From the NCBI GenBank assembly GCA_016722515.1, contig JADKJE010000004.1, forward strand, positions 135,973-199,972: a DNA stretch of 64,000 bases, written 5' to 3'. This document shows, one piece after another, positions 1 to 8,671 of the stretch. The translations under genes and the position numbers were made by a program. This DNA comes from Alphaproteobacteria bacterium (GTDB lineage Bacteria; Pseudomonadota; Alphaproteobacteria; Rickettsiales; JADKJE01). The notes under the pieces are model-generated. The model did no database searches and had not been told where the DNA came from. It worked only from the letters and a program-made list of their open reading frames with translations. Numbering within the stretch: the stretch's first letter is position 1; each line of letters begins with the position of its first letter.

Positions 1-20
1 GCAATTCGTGTTGTTCTGGA

Positions 21-78
21 TCCTCGGTTGTTAGATGAGCGCTCGCTTACGGCTCACCGCTCATCTAACAACCGAGGA
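21..78. repeat. Variable-stem/constant-loop hairpin, member 1
   Basis: Inverted repeat with 20-bp perfect arms (21-40 and 59-78) around an 18-base loop (41-58). Read on the minus strand the loop contains GAGCCGTAAGCGAG. The same loop core recurs in hairpins at 127-177 and 47905-47947 and in shorter form at 15357-15407, although the arms are unrelated in sequence. It is not followed by a T-run, so it is not an obvious intrinsic terminator. What it does is unknown. Confidence 0.75.
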
Positions 79-126
79 GAACGGCGTTTTTTGGGATGGA
101 TTTTTACCCATACACACCGTCATACT

Positions 127-177
127 CACCTTTTTTAATCAGTATGAGCCGTAGGCGAGTGCTGATTAAAAGAGGTG
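127..177. repeat. Variable-stem/constant-loop hairpin, member 2
   Basis: Inverted repeat of 16-nt arms (127-142 and 162-177, one mismatch that becomes a G-U pair in RNA) around a 19-base loop with the core GAGCCGTAGGCGAG. The loop matches the minus-strand loop of the hairpin at 21-78, so the two neighbours carry the motif in opposite orientation. It lies between member 1 and the nadA promoter; its function is not known. Confidence 0.72.
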
Positions 178-341
178 GGTATCCAGCACAACACGTATTG
201 CGCGACTAGCGCAATTCCATATCCTTCACGTCACACAGGCTTTAAGAAACAAAACAGCGATTTTATGGTTATCTTTAGCCCCTCCCCAGTTTTGATCTTG
301 GAATACCGAGTTATAAGCCTCGTTTCAACTCCCGTCTCTAT

Positions 342-370
342 TTGCTTTATAACACATATTATGCTATCAT
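342..370 (+). promoter_or_regulatory. Putative sigma70-type promoter of nadA
   Basis: TTGCTT at 342-347 and TATCAT at 365-370 are separated by 17 bases, matching the vegetative -35/-10 layout at four and five of six positions. Transcription would start near 377, just upstream of the ATG at 397. This is the main reason to prefer 397 over the upstream in-frame ATG at 361, which would lie inside the promoter. Confidence 0.45.
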
Positions 371-396
371 CCTTGCTCACACAAAACGCTAAAACT

Positions 397-1389
397 ATGG
401 TTACACCGACTCTTTCACCTCTGACGCAGACACACAAACCCGATCCTTTTCTAATCGATAGCACCCTTGACGTGTTTGCCGAGATTGAAGCCTTGCGTAA
501 AGAACGCAATGCGGTCATCCTTGCCCACTATTATCAGGACAGCGAAATTCAGGATATCGCCGATTTCGTCGGAGATTCCCTTGAGCTCTCTCGTAAAGCG
601 GCGTCAACAGATGCCAGCACCATTGTTTTTTGTGGTGTTACTTTTATGGGTGAAGTCGCTAAAATCCTTAATCCCCATAAAACCGTACTGATCCCCGACC
701 TTCAAGCCGGTTGCTCATTAGAAGAATCGTGCCAGCCGCAGGCATTTGATTTCTTCCGCAAAAAATATCCAGACCATCTGGTTTTGACTTATATAAACTC
801 CTCAGCTGAGATCAAGGCAATGTCTGATATCATTGTAACCTCCTCTAATGCTGAACGAATCATCAACCAGATCCCGAAAGATCAACCCATCCTGTTTGCC
901 CCTGATAAATATCTGGGCGCTTACCTGGCTAAAAAAACCGGTCGTGATATGGTTTTATGGCAAGGAACCTGTATTGTCCATGAGCAATTTTCTGAACGGT
1001 CTTTAATTCAGCTTAAAACCCAACATCCAGCAGCCCACGTCATTGCCCATCCTGAATGCCCCGAGCATTTACTCAGACATGCCAGCCATATTGGCTCCAC
1101 CAGTTCGCTGCTAAGCTTTACCGGAAGACATCCTGGATCTGATTTTATCGTCCTCACCGAAGCTGGCATCATCCACCAGATGAAAAAACTCTCTCCGGGA
1201 AGTCGTTTTTATGACGTAGCGGGTTCGGAAGGTTCATGCACCTCCTGTAACCATTGTCCATTCATGAGACTCAATACCATCGAAAAACTCTATCTATGCC
1301 TGCGCGACCAAACGCCTGCCCTACAGGTGGACATGGCACTGTTAGACCAGGCAAAAATTCCGCTAGTACGCATGCTCGAAATGTCTTAG
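397..1389 (+). CDS. nadA: Quinolinate synthase NadA
   Basis: Condenses iminoaspartate with dihydroxyacetone phosphate to quinolinate, the second step of de novo NAD synthesis, using a [4Fe-4S] cluster in the cytoplasm. From the ATG at 397 the protein has 330 residues, the usual family length. The three cluster-binding cysteine regions are visible: FCGVTF (C79), [11 protein letters not shown] (C192) and the C-terminal CTSCNHC (C281/C284/C287). The [13 protein letters not shown] segment near residues 44-56 is also typical. The frame is open upstream to 175, but that part has no family similarity and holds the likely promoter. No Shine-Dalgarno sequence is obvious before 397. The partner genes nadB and nadC are not adjacent. 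Function is clear; only the exact start is uncertain. Confidence 0.95.
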   Translation: MVTPTLSPLTQTHKPDPFLIDSTLDVFAEIEALRKERNAVILAHYYQDSEIQDIADFVGDSLELSRKAASTDASTIVFCGVTFMGEVAKILNPHKTVLIPDLQAGCSLEESCQPQAFDFFRKKYPDHLVLTYINSSAEIKAMSDIIVTSSNAERIINQIPKDQPILFAPDKYLGAYLAKKTGRDMVLWQGTCIVHEQFSERSLIQLKTQHPAAHVIAHPECPEHLLRHASHIGSTSSLLSFTGRHPGSDFIVLTEAGIIHQMKKLSPGSRFYDVAGSEGSCTSCNHCPFMRLNTIEKLYLCLRDQTPALQVDMALLDQAKIPLVRMLEMS

Positions 1390-1397
1390 GAAGCGTA

Positions 1398-1417
1398 GCC
1401 CCCCTCAAAAAAGGGGC
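1398..1417. terminator. Small GC hairpin after nadA
   Basis: GCCCC (1398-1402) and GGGGC (1413-1417) can pair around a 10-base A-rich loop, nine bases after the nadA stop codon. There is no T-run behind it, so at best it is a weak terminator or an mRNA 3'-end stabiliser. Confidence 0.3.
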
Positions 1418-1480
1418 AGAGTCCAATAATACGCATTACTCCCACGCCCCATGCAATTTTTGATTGTCTTTACGCATTGC

Positions 1481-1533
1481 TTGACAATTTACCCCAGTAG
1501 TATTACCATTACTAGTAAGAGTAATACTACTGG
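1481..1533 (+). promoter_or_regulatory. vapBC promoter with 40-bp palindromic operator
   Basis: A consensus -35 box TTGACA (1481-1486) is followed by a nested palindrome: outer arms CCAGTAGTATTAC (1494-1506) and GTAATACTACTGG (1521-1533), and a perfect inner palindrome TTACTAGTAA (1509-1518) sharing the same centre. The -10 region must fall inside the palindrome (TACCAT at 1504-1509 is possible with 17-base spacing). The right arm runs into the Shine-Dalgarno GGAGG (1532-1536). Binding of the antitoxin or toxin-antitoxin complex here would block both RNA polymerase and the ribosome site, as expected for autoregulated toxin-antitoxin operons. Confidence 0.65.
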
Positions 1534-1544
1534 AGGTTGTTTTT

Positions 1545-1757
1545 ATGATGATCACCCAAAAAGGACAAGTTACGATTCCCCAAGATATCCGTGAAAAGTA
1601 TGGATTCTTCCCCCACACAGACATTGCTTTTGTAGAGGAAGATGGCAAAGTTTACATAAAAAAAACACAATCAAGATTGACAAAGCTTCGCGGCATTGCT
1701 AGAGGTAAATTTACCACAGAAGAAATTATGGAACTCACACGCGATGATTCTCATTGA
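1545..1757 (+). CDS. AbrB/MazE-type antitoxin (VapB-like)
   Basis: A 70-residue protein with the swapped-hairpin AbrB/SpoVT fold: ITQKGQVTIPQDIREKYGF at residues 3-21 is the canonical DNA-binding motif (GQVTIP...R), followed by the strand VEEDGKVYI. The C-terminal part (RLTKLRGIARGKFTTEEIM) is the usual toxin-binding tail. It should neutralise the PIN toxin encoded immediately downstream and repress its own promoter through the palindrome at 1494-1533. GGAGG lies eight bases before the ATG. The stop codon overlaps the toxin start by 14 bases, a translationally coupled arrangement standard for such modules. Confidence 0.85.
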   Translation: MMITQKGQVTIPQDIREKYGFFPHTDIAFVEEDGKVYIKKTQSRLTKLRGIARGKFTTEEIMELTRDDSH

Positions 1758-2136
1758 TAGCAATGTCATTATTGATATCATGACCGAAAATCCCGTATGG
1801 GGAGAATGGTCATTTAATATTGTGGACTCACAACTTGATACGATTGCAATCAACCCCATCATCTATGCCGAAATCTCTGTTAAATATGAACAGATGGAAC
1901 CATTAGACGAAGCCATTCAACCGTTTAAACGATTGGACTTACCTTACGAAGCTGCATTTCTTGCTGGAAAAGCCTTTCTAAAATACCGCACCCTGGGTGG
2001 AAAAAAAGAGACTCCTCTGCCTGATTTTTTTATAGGTGCCCATGCAGCAATTTTAGATATTCCTCTGATCACACGGGATATTCATCACTATCGAGCATAC
2101 TTCCCCCGTGTTAAACTGATTCACCCTTTTTCGTGA
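1744..2136 (+). CDS. PIN-domain ribonuclease toxin (VapC-like)
   Basis: A 130-residue PIN domain from the ATG at 1744. The first acidic residue is in MILIDSNVIIDIM (D5). Later come a conserved glutamate in YAEIS, the aspartate in PLPDFFIGAHA and the aspartate in ITRDIHHY; together these make the metal-binding acidic quartet of VapC-type RNases. The substrate is RNA (tRNA or rRNA in characterised relatives; the target here is unknown). The frame is open upstream of 1744, but that start would lie far inside the antitoxin gene and remove the normal N-terminus. It ends eight bases before the convergent deacetylase gene. Confidence 0.88.
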   Translation: MILIDSNVIIDIMTENPVWGEWSFNIVDSQLDTIAINPIIYAEISVKYEQMEPLDEAIQPFKRLDLPYEAAFLAGKAFLKYRTLGGKKETPLPDFFIGAHAAILDIPLITRDIHHYRAYFPRVKLIHPFS

Positions 2137-2144
2137 TTGTTAGC

Positions 2145-4493
2145 TTATAACCATTCAATTTTAACCTGGATCGGCTTGGCGCCATATTGTTTTGGCAACC
2201 AGAAACGGATTGTTCCATCTTGCTGACGAACGACATCCATAACCTTATTAATTCCAGCTATACTCACTTTAGCATGGGTTCCTTGAGGTATAGACCATTG
2301 CATTTCACCCAAACCATATCCCCGGGCGGTAAACTCAACACTCTTTCCTTGATAATGCGTATGATGAATAAGCCAACGGCTAGAGATAAGATACGGCTTC
2401 GCATCCGTTGGAGAACCCAATAAAGTTGGCAATGCTTTAAGATAAATAACAGGCTCACTCTCTGCAGCATCGAGGTAAATATAGAGGGAACCTTGATAAT
2501 GACGTTCGCCAATGATGCCCTTAGATTTAGAAAAATCAACCCCCTTCATCGATGCTTTGTCAAAGCGGATCGTCTGTAAATCTCCACGATTTTTAACCAG
2601 CCAGCCATCTCCGGGGACGGCTTCCACTTGTAGGTGATAGAATCCTTCAATAATGCCCGCATACAGACTCGCCTCAATGGGCGCAATCTCATTGGCCATT
2701 GCATAATTGAAATTATCTTCCAGCGCGATCAGACTTGCATCTTTTTCACCAGAATACATATGGTAATAGATATTAAGCGGTTTTACGCGCATAGGAAATT
2801 CTGTATTTTTTAGCGTCGTAATTAAAAATCTGAACCCATGGAAACGTCCTGTCCATAAATCGGTATAGGTATTCTCATTACTATTGGATGAATAAACCTG
2901 TACGTAATCACCGATTTTAATCCCCACAGGTGCCACCCAGCCATAGGAAGGATACTCGCGGTCATAGCGACTATCGCCACCATTGATATTACGCAATCCT
3001 GCTTCTTTGACTTTTTCAAAGGCGGTTTTAAAAGGAGCCGTATTACCAGACCACATAAGCATGGTTACAGGTTTGTCCGCGGGTGCTAAGGCTTTTATTT
3101 TATTCACAGAGCCCTTAATTTCGTTAGCCAAATCAAAAGGCTTATCGGCAAAAGCGCGTGGAATTTCGTAATCAATTATCTTATTTTCTTTACGCTGAAC
3201 GCGTTCCTGAGTTTTGGCTAATTTTTGATAGAGCTTAACAAACAGAGGGGAAGCATTACGGCTAACCCGTCGATATAAGGGCATATAAGGCGATTCTTTT
3301 TCTTTACTATACTGTTCAAAAAATTCCCACTCATAGGGATGGCTGTAGGTATGAGTCGCCACTTCCACTTGAGGTAAGGCTAATAATTCCTTCGCAACCC
3401 TTCTGCTTTCTTCAGTACCAACCCATTGAGTATCAATATCAGCAGCGATGGGTGATACCGTCACCGGTAAGTCGGGATACGCTTTAATGGCATGCTCCAT
3501 CACCACTTCCGACGATAAGACTTCATTACCACGATACTCTTCAACCGATGAAATATTATTCCAGCCATCGCCATCGATATGGCTGTAATAAATTCGCCTG
3601 CCTGCGATCGTGGTTACATCGGGCCTTGGCATGTTATCGGTTTGAAATACTTTTCCAAAATAGACAAATGGATTGATGTACCACATCCGTATTTCATGTC
3701 CACGCATGGATGTATCGACACCAGCCTGTACCGCCTTACTGCGGCCTAGATCTTCAGGCGTTTCCTGGAAATAAAAACCATAATTATCTGCCACATAACC
3801 ACCGTTAGGATGGCTTACCACCAGGTGACTGCGGGTAGATTCATTATCGCCTTGCTCTACCACCAGGTGCGAGACCGTATCTTTACTAATAGCCATCATC
3901 CGCTGATAGGGCATTAAGAACCCGGTAAGCAAGCGCTCAAAATCAACCATCTCCAAATCTTTCTTGATGTATTTCACATGATAGGTGAGATTAACCCATT
4001 CATCTTCATCACGAAGACCAATCTTTGCAAGAAACTGATTGATCAAATAGACCGGCGTTTCTTTTCCCAATTTATCTTCATAAAATCCAGGGTCGCCAAT
4101 GATCACAAATTTTTTACCCGAATCGATCACTTCTGAGGCCCATTTAAGGTAATCCGCTGGGTTGCCCATATGAGTACCGGGTGAAAACCAGGTGATAACA
4201 CCACGCACATCGTGACGGCCTTTAATATTAGGCAACCCCTTGCGGATATCGTAATGCTCCATGGTTAGGCCCAATTGATTCAACGGCATTTCGGCCAATC
4301 GATGGGTCGGTGAATAACGTACGCCTTCGACCCCTTCGCCATTATATAAGCCAATGACCACACGAGGAATCGGCTGTGCCCACACGAAGCCAGGCAAACA
4401 GATTGCCATAAACAGGCACACAACCACGCCCAAACGGCTCACGTTGGAAATAAATCGATGCCCATACCTGATGATTCGATTACCCCTTGTCAC
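2145..4493 (-). CDS. PelA-type polysaccharide deacetylase, second copy
   Basis: A 782-residue exported protein. The hydrophobic segment LGVVVCLFMAICLPGFVWA (about residues 21-39) is a signal peptide or anchor. Mature part: a Rossmann-like N-terminal region (RVVIGLYNGEG... to about 250), then the deacetylase signature YYSHIDGDGWNN and VATHTYSHPYEW with an HxxxH metal pair, then a C-terminal beta-rich domain. These motifs match the deacetylase part of PelA, which removes acetyl groups from the Pel exopolysaccharide in the periplasm. It begins with GTG, overlaps the stop of its 60%-like paralogue upstream by 14 bases and is the last gene of the operon. The fused hydrolase domain of classical PelA is absent here; a separate gene at 6818-7696 supplies it. 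Confidence 0.72.
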   Translation of the reverse strand: MTRGNRIIRYGHRFISNVSRLGVVVCLFMAICLPGFVWAQPIPRVVIGLYNGEGVEGVRYSPTHRLAEMPLNQLGLTMEHYDIRKGLPNIKGRHDVRGVITWFSPGTHMGNPADYLKWASEVIDSGKKFVIIGDPGFYEDKLGKETPVYLINQFLAKIGLRDEDEWVNLTYHVKYIKKDLEMVDFERLLTGFLMPYQRMMAISKDTVSHLVVEQGDNESTRSHLVVSHPNGGYVADNYGFYFQETPEDLGRSKAVQAGVDTSMRGHEIRMWYINPFVYFGKVFQTDNMPRPDVTTIAGRRIYYSHIDGDGWNNISSVEEYRGNEVLSSEVVMEHAIKAYPDLPVTVSPIAADIDTQWVGTEESRRVAKELLALPQVEVATHTYSHPYEWEFFEQYSKEKESPYMPLYRRVSRNASPLFVKLYQKLAKTQERVQRKENKIIDYEIPRAFADKPFDLANEIKGSVNKIKALAPADKPVTMLMWSGNTAPFKTAFEKVKEAGLRNINGGDSRYDREYPSYGWVAPVGIKIGDYVQVYSSNSNENTYTDLWTGRFHGFRFLITTLKNTEFPMRVKPLNIYYHMYSGEKDASLIALEDNFNYAMANEIAPIEASLYAGIIEGFYHLQVEAVPGDGWLVKNRGDLQTIRFDKASMKGVDFSKSKGIIGERHYQGSLYIYLDAAESEPVIYLKALPTLLGSPTDAKPYLISSRWLIHHTHYQGKSVEFTARGYGLGEMQWSIPQGTHAKVSIAGINKVMDVVRQQDGTIRFWLPKQYGAKPIQVKIEWL

Positions 4494-6816
4494 GGTTAGT
4501 TACCTTTACCTCAATGGGTTGCAAACTATCTTGTTTGGGCAATACAAAACGTATGGTTCCATCAGATTGTCGTTTTGCATGGGTTATAAACGGTGTGGAT
4601 GTTCCATGGACTTCAATTTGGTAATTGCCCTCATCAGGGACATACCATTTCATTTCGCCACGACCATAGCCTCGTGTACTAAAGGCATAACCTGAATCAC
4701 CGATTTTTAAATGATTGATTAACCAGCGGCTGTCCACCAGGTAGGGACGATCTTCATTTGCAGGTCCCATAAACGATGAGAGCGTTTTTAATGTAATAAC
4801 CGGATCGGGTTCGTTTGCATCCAGGTAAACATAGAGCGATCCTTGAAATTGCCGCTCACCAATAACCCCTCTTGATCGCTCAAAATCGATTGCCTTTTTG
4901 GATGCCTTATCAAACCGTATCGTCTGTAGTTCTCCTCTATTTCTGACAATCCAGGCATTACCGGGCAATTCTTCTAACTGCACACGATAAAATCCTTGAA
5001 CAATACGTGAGTATTCACTGGCTTCTACCGGCGTGATATCCTGTTGCATGGCATAATCAAGATTTTGTTTTAGGGCATCCAGGCTTGCTTCTTTTTCTCC
5101 GGTATACATATGGTAATAGATATTAAAGGGTTTCACACGCATCGGAAAATCCGTGTTCTTTATCGTCGATAATAAATATTTAAAACCATGATACCGCCCC
5201 GTCCATAAGTCGGTATAGGTGTTTTCATTACTGCTTGAAGAGTAAACCTGCAATTCGTTGCCGCGTCTTAGACCAAGAGGTGAAACCCAACCATAGGAGG
5301 GATATTCACGGTCATAGCGGCTGTCACCACCATTGATATTAGCAATGCCTGCTTCCCTTACTTTTTTAATCGCCTCTTCATACGGCATAGTATTTCCAGA
5401 CCACATCAATATGTTGACCGGCTTATTTTTAGGCGCTACTTTTTGAATTGCCTGAATTGAACCAGCAACTTCCCTGTTTAGATCAAAGGATTTCTCCAAA
5501 TAAGCCCGTGGCATTTCATACAGAGAGCCTTCACGCCATCTCCCCTTATAACCTTGTACGCGTGCTTGCGTTTTAGAAATCAAATTGGCTATTTTGACGT
5601 AAAGGGGCGACGCATTTGGATTATAACGCTTACCCATAGGGCTATAACCTTTTTCTAATTCACGGTTATAATGTTCAAAAAACTGCCACTCGTAAGGGTG
5701 CGTAAATGTATGCGAACCCACTTCAACGTGAGGCAGGGCAAATAATTGTTTAGCAACGCGAATACCGTCGGGAATGCCAGCCCAGCTCAAATCCATTTCA
5801 GCGGCAATAGGAGCAACGGTAATGGGTAGGTCTGGATAAGCTTTAATCGCATTATCCATAATCACTTGCGATGAAAGCACGTCCTGGTGACGGTATTTTT
5901 CAACATAGGTCACATTATTCCAGCCATCCCCGTCGATATGACTGTAATAAATTCTGCGCCCAGCCAGCGTTGATGCATCGGGTTTGGGTAAATCATCGGT
6001 TTGAAACGCTTTGCTAAAAAACGCGAAGGGATTAATATTCCACATGCGGATTTCTTTATTGGTCATGGAGGTATCACCGCCAATTTCGATAGGCTTCCTA
6101 CCTGCACCATCATATTCTTCGTGTAAATAAAACGCGTAATTTTCAGCCACAAACCCGCCATGCGGATTGGTCACGACCAGGTGGCTGCGCGTATTTGTAT
6201 CATCGCCTTGCTGAACCGTTAAATAAGATGTTGTATCCTTGCCAACCACACTAATTCTTTGGTAAGGAAATAAAAATTTGGTCAGCTGCCGTTCAAAATC
6301 AACCATCTCCAAATCTTTTTTGATAAACACCACATTGCGTATGACATTCACCCATTCATCATTATCTTGAATGCCTAACTTGGAATATAAATGGTTAATT
6401 TGATAGACTGGCGTTTCATGATTTTGACTATCAACATAAAAACCAGGATCTCCCAGAATCACTAATTTTTTGTCAGAATTAATGACATCCTCAGCCCATT
6501 TCAAATATGCCTGTGGGTTTTTCATGCGTGTTCCAGAAGAATACCATGTCAACACTCCGCGTACGTCCTTGCGGCCTTTGATATCCGGTAATCCTTTGCG
6601 AACATCATAATGTTCAACGACCAATCCCACTTGGTTTAACGGCATTTCTGCAAATCGATGGGTAGGAGAAAAGCGGACACCATCAATCCCCTCACCATTA
6701 TAAAGGGCGATCACCACCCGTGGAACAGGCTGAGCAAACGCATCATGTGGCATCATCCACTGACACCCTACCGCAACGAAGCATCCGATAAGAAACTTTT
6801 TCAGGTGAGATATCAT
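4480..6816 (-). CDS. PelA-type polysaccharide deacetylase, first copy
   Basis: A 778-residue paralogue of the next gene, collinear over its whole length. It has a signal peptide (FLIGCFVAVGCQWMMPHDAFA), then YNGEGIDGVRFSPTHRFAEM, the catalytic YYSHIDGDGWNN around residues 290-300 and VEVGSHTFTHPYEW with the HxxxH pair, and a further GGDSRYDREYPSYGW block conserved in both copies. In known PelA the aspartate and the two histidines bind the metal. The start codon has a GAGG ribosome site inside the end of the upstream hydrolase gene, which ends two bases before. Retention of both copies with intact active-site motifs suggests two substrates or steps rather than a dead duplicate; that is inference. 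Confidence 0.75.
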   Translation of the reverse strand: MISHLKKFLIGCFVAVGCQWMMPHDAFAQPVPRVVIALYNGEGIDGVRFSPTHRFAEMPLNQVGLVVEHYDVRKGLPDIKGRKDVRGVLTWYSSGTRMKNPQAYLKWAEDVINSDKKLVILGDPGFYVDSQNHETPVYQINHLYSKLGIQDNDEWVNVIRNVVFIKKDLEMVDFERQLTKFLFPYQRISVVGKDTTSYLTVQQGDDTNTRSHLVVTNPHGGFVAENYAFYLHEEYDGAGRKPIEIGGDTSMTNKEIRMWNINPFAFFSKAFQTDDLPKPDASTLAGRRIYYSHIDGDGWNNVTYVEKYRHQDVLSSQVIMDNAIKAYPDLPITVAPIAAEMDLSWAGIPDGIRVAKQLFALPHVEVGSHTFTHPYEWQFFEHYNRELEKGYSPMGKRYNPNASPLYVKIANLISKTQARVQGYKGRWREGSLYEMPRAYLEKSFDLNREVAGSIQAIQKVAPKNKPVNILMWSGNTMPYEEAIKKVREAGIANINGGDSRYDREYPSYGWVSPLGLRRGNELQVYSSSSNENTYTDLWTGRYHGFKYLLSTIKNTDFPMRVKPFNIYYHMYTGEKEASLDALKQNLDYAMQQDITPVEASEYSRIVQGFYRVQLEELPGNAWIVRNRGELQTIRFDKASKKAIDFERSRGVIGERQFQGSLYVYLDANEPDPVITLKTLSSFMGPANEDRPYLVDSRWLINHLKIGDSGYAFSTRGYGRGEMKWYVPDEGNYQIEVHGTSTPFITHAKRQSDGTIRFVLPKQDSLQPIEVKVTNRDKG

Positions 6817-6817
6817 A

Positions 6818-7696
6818 TTACTTTCCTCTCAGTACGACCTTAGGGTCGGCCATCCTTCTAACAAAAGGAACAAATCCATTTTGTCTGATTTTATTCGCCA
6901 AATCAGCTTGGCCTTTGCTATCATCCTGATTCCACTGCTCTTTTACTAAGACCGTCAACTGAGGATATTGATGTTTCCATTGGCCTAGAAGTCGTAAGGC
7001 ACGCATCGATTCTTGAGCCGGCCTCGCTATTGCATCCGGTGTGGTGATGATCGAATCAGCAATCACATATTGAACAACCGGTAATAATTGGGGGGTCAGT
7101 GTTTCATCATAATCAACGGCGATGATAACCGATGGATATTGATAACGTATCGCCTTGATCACTTCGACCACCGATGCGACCATGCCAGCATAACGTTTAG
7201 GATCTCTGGCTTCTAGTTCCCGTGCTTCATGCAGGCTATCGATGTACACGCCTTGGAATCTTCGCAATAATAATGACTGAAGTTTGCTTTCAATCAGATA
7301 TTGCTTCCAATCGGCTTTACGTATATCCACCAACATGTGAGAGGCATCCCGATTGCTGGGCCCCATCATTAATTTACTATCTTCAGCCCGTTCATAGCCA
7401 AGTTCTCCAGAAGCAACATCGATCACATTTAATTCTGCTAGTAATGTTTTATTCCGGTCGATGTAGGATTGAAGGGGTGGATGAGTTTCATAGGAAAATA
7501 CAAGTGGGTTTGCTTTTTCAAGATCTTCGGGAATGGTTTCGTGATGAAGAAAAGCACCCCATTGTGAAGTCGAATCACTAAGTACAGGCTTGTTTGTTTT
7601 TGTGCTGGCAAATGAAAAACCCATCATAGAGCCTAATATGACAACCAGCAAAACAGGAATAACGAGGATAGCCCATGTAACGATCTTTTTTTTCAT
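6818..7696 (-). CDS. Secreted GH114-like glycoside hydrolase
   Basis: 292 residues with an N-terminal membrane segment (VTWAILVIPVLLVVILGSMMGFSF, about residues 5-28), then a TIM-barrel-like domain: WGAFLHHETIP, LVFSYETHPPLQSY, LNVIDVASGELGYER, GVYIDSLHEARE, VIIAVDYDETL. The order matches the endo-alpha-1,4-polygalactosaminidase/GH114-type domain that forms the N-terminal half of PelA. It would act on the exopolysaccharide in the periplasm. Its ATG overlaps the epimerase stop by three bases (ATGA) and it is followed two bases later by the deacetylase gene, so all four genes form one operon. The exact substrate is inferred from context only. Confidence 0.65.
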   Translation of the reverse strand: MKKKIVTWAILVIPVLLVVILGSMMGFSFASTKTNKPVLSDSTSQWGAFLHHETIPEDLEKANPLVFSYETHPPLQSYIDRNKTLLAELNVIDVASGELGYERAEDSKLMMGPSNRDASHMLVDIRKADWKQYLIESKLQSLLLRRFQGVYIDSLHEARELEARDPKRYAGMVASVVEVIKAIRYQYPSVIIAVDYDETLTPQLLPVVQYVIADSIITTPDAIARPAQESMRALRLLGQWKHQYPQLTVLVKEQWNQDDSKGQADLANKIRQNGFVPFVRRMADPKVVLRGK

Positions 7697-8625
7697 ACAT
7701 GCCCTTTTAATTCTAAAATAAGTGAGGAAAGGCCTTGGTGCAGTTCAATAGAAGGCCGATGATCCAAAAACCGCTGCAACTGATGATTATCCCCCAGTGA
7801 CACACGGATATCGCCGGCACGAGATGGACAATATTCACTGATTGCCCGCTGTCCTGCTACCTCTTCCAGTGTATGAATCAATCGGTTCAATGTTGTTCCT
7901 TGGCCTGTACAAACATTGAGAACCCAAGCGCCTTTGCGCGATGATAATTGACTCATTCCCCGCATCATGGTTTCCACCACATCCTGTACATAGATAAAAT
8001 CACGCATCTGTTCACCATCACCGAATACTTTGATGGGTTTATTGTCAGCAATATGATTAGAGAAAATTGAAATAACCCCGGAATATGGCGATTTAGGATC
8101 TTGTCTTGGGCCATAGACATTAAAAAACCGCAAACCAAGTGTTGGAATACCATGGACCAAATACGCTACCTTACCATTAACCTCACAACTATATTTATCC
8201 GCGCCATACGCCGTAATGGGATTCACGGGCGTGTCCTCGGTAAGGGGCATTTTAGGATTATCGCCATAGACCGCAGCAGAGGATGCATAAACCACCGGTA
8301 TCTGCGTTTTTTGATGAGCAATTGCATCAAAAATCGTAACCGTGCCACTGGCATTAGTTTTATGGGTACTCAACCAGGCTTCTACCGATTTCTGAACAGA
8401 CGCAACCGCCGCCAGGTGAAAACAGCCATCGGCATTGCGTACTAAACTTGCTACCAATATTTCATCGCAGATATCGCCGACAATAACATTGGCTTGCTTA
8501 TGCGCATTCTCACGTTTTCCCGTTGATAAATTATCAAGAATATCCACGTCATGGCCCTGCTTAATCAAAGCATCCACCAAATGAGATCCGATAAATCCAC
8601 ACCCACCCGTTACTAAATAGCGCAT
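7693..8625 (-). CDS. NAD-dependent sugar-nucleotide C4-epimerase (GalE/WbpP/PelX class)
   Basis: A 310-residue extended short-chain dehydrogenase. The N-terminal Rossmann motif is TGGCGFIGSHL, the active-site serine lies in YASSAAVYGD and the YxxxK pair in AYGADKYSCE; RFFNVYGPRQDP is the usual substrate-binding loop. Such enzymes interconvert UDP-GlcNAc and UDP-GalNAc or UDP-Glc and UDP-Gal. Pel is rich in N-acetylgalactosamine, and a PelX epimerase accompanies pel genes in some pseudomonads, so supply of UDP-GalNAc for a Pel-like polymer is the best guess. The ATG at 8625 is preferred over 8640 because GAGGGGG sits five bases before it. First gene of the minus-strand operon. Confidence 0.82.
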   Translation of the reverse strand: MRYLVTGGCGFIGSHLVDALIKQGHDVDILDNLSTGKRENAHKQANVIVGDICDEILVASLVRNADGCFHLAAVASVQKSVEAWLSTHKTNASGTVTIFDAIAHQKTQIPVVYASSAAVYGDNPKMPLTEDTPVNPITAYGADKYSCEVNGKVAYLVHGIPTLGLRFFNVYGPRQDPKSPYSGVISIFSNHIADNKPIKVFGDGEQMRDFIYVQDVVETMMRGMSQLSSRKGAWVLNVCTGQGTTLNRLIHTLEEVAGQRAISEYCPSRAGDIRVSLGDNHQLQRFLDHRPSIELHQGLSSLILELKGHV

Positions 8626-8671
8626 GAAATCCCCCCTCATGCTGATACATTTTTATGCGTTACATCCTTGT

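Noticed and set aside
175..396. N-terminal extension of NadA
   Set aside because: The extra residues match nothing in quinolinate synthases and overlap the likely promoter; 397 gives the family length.
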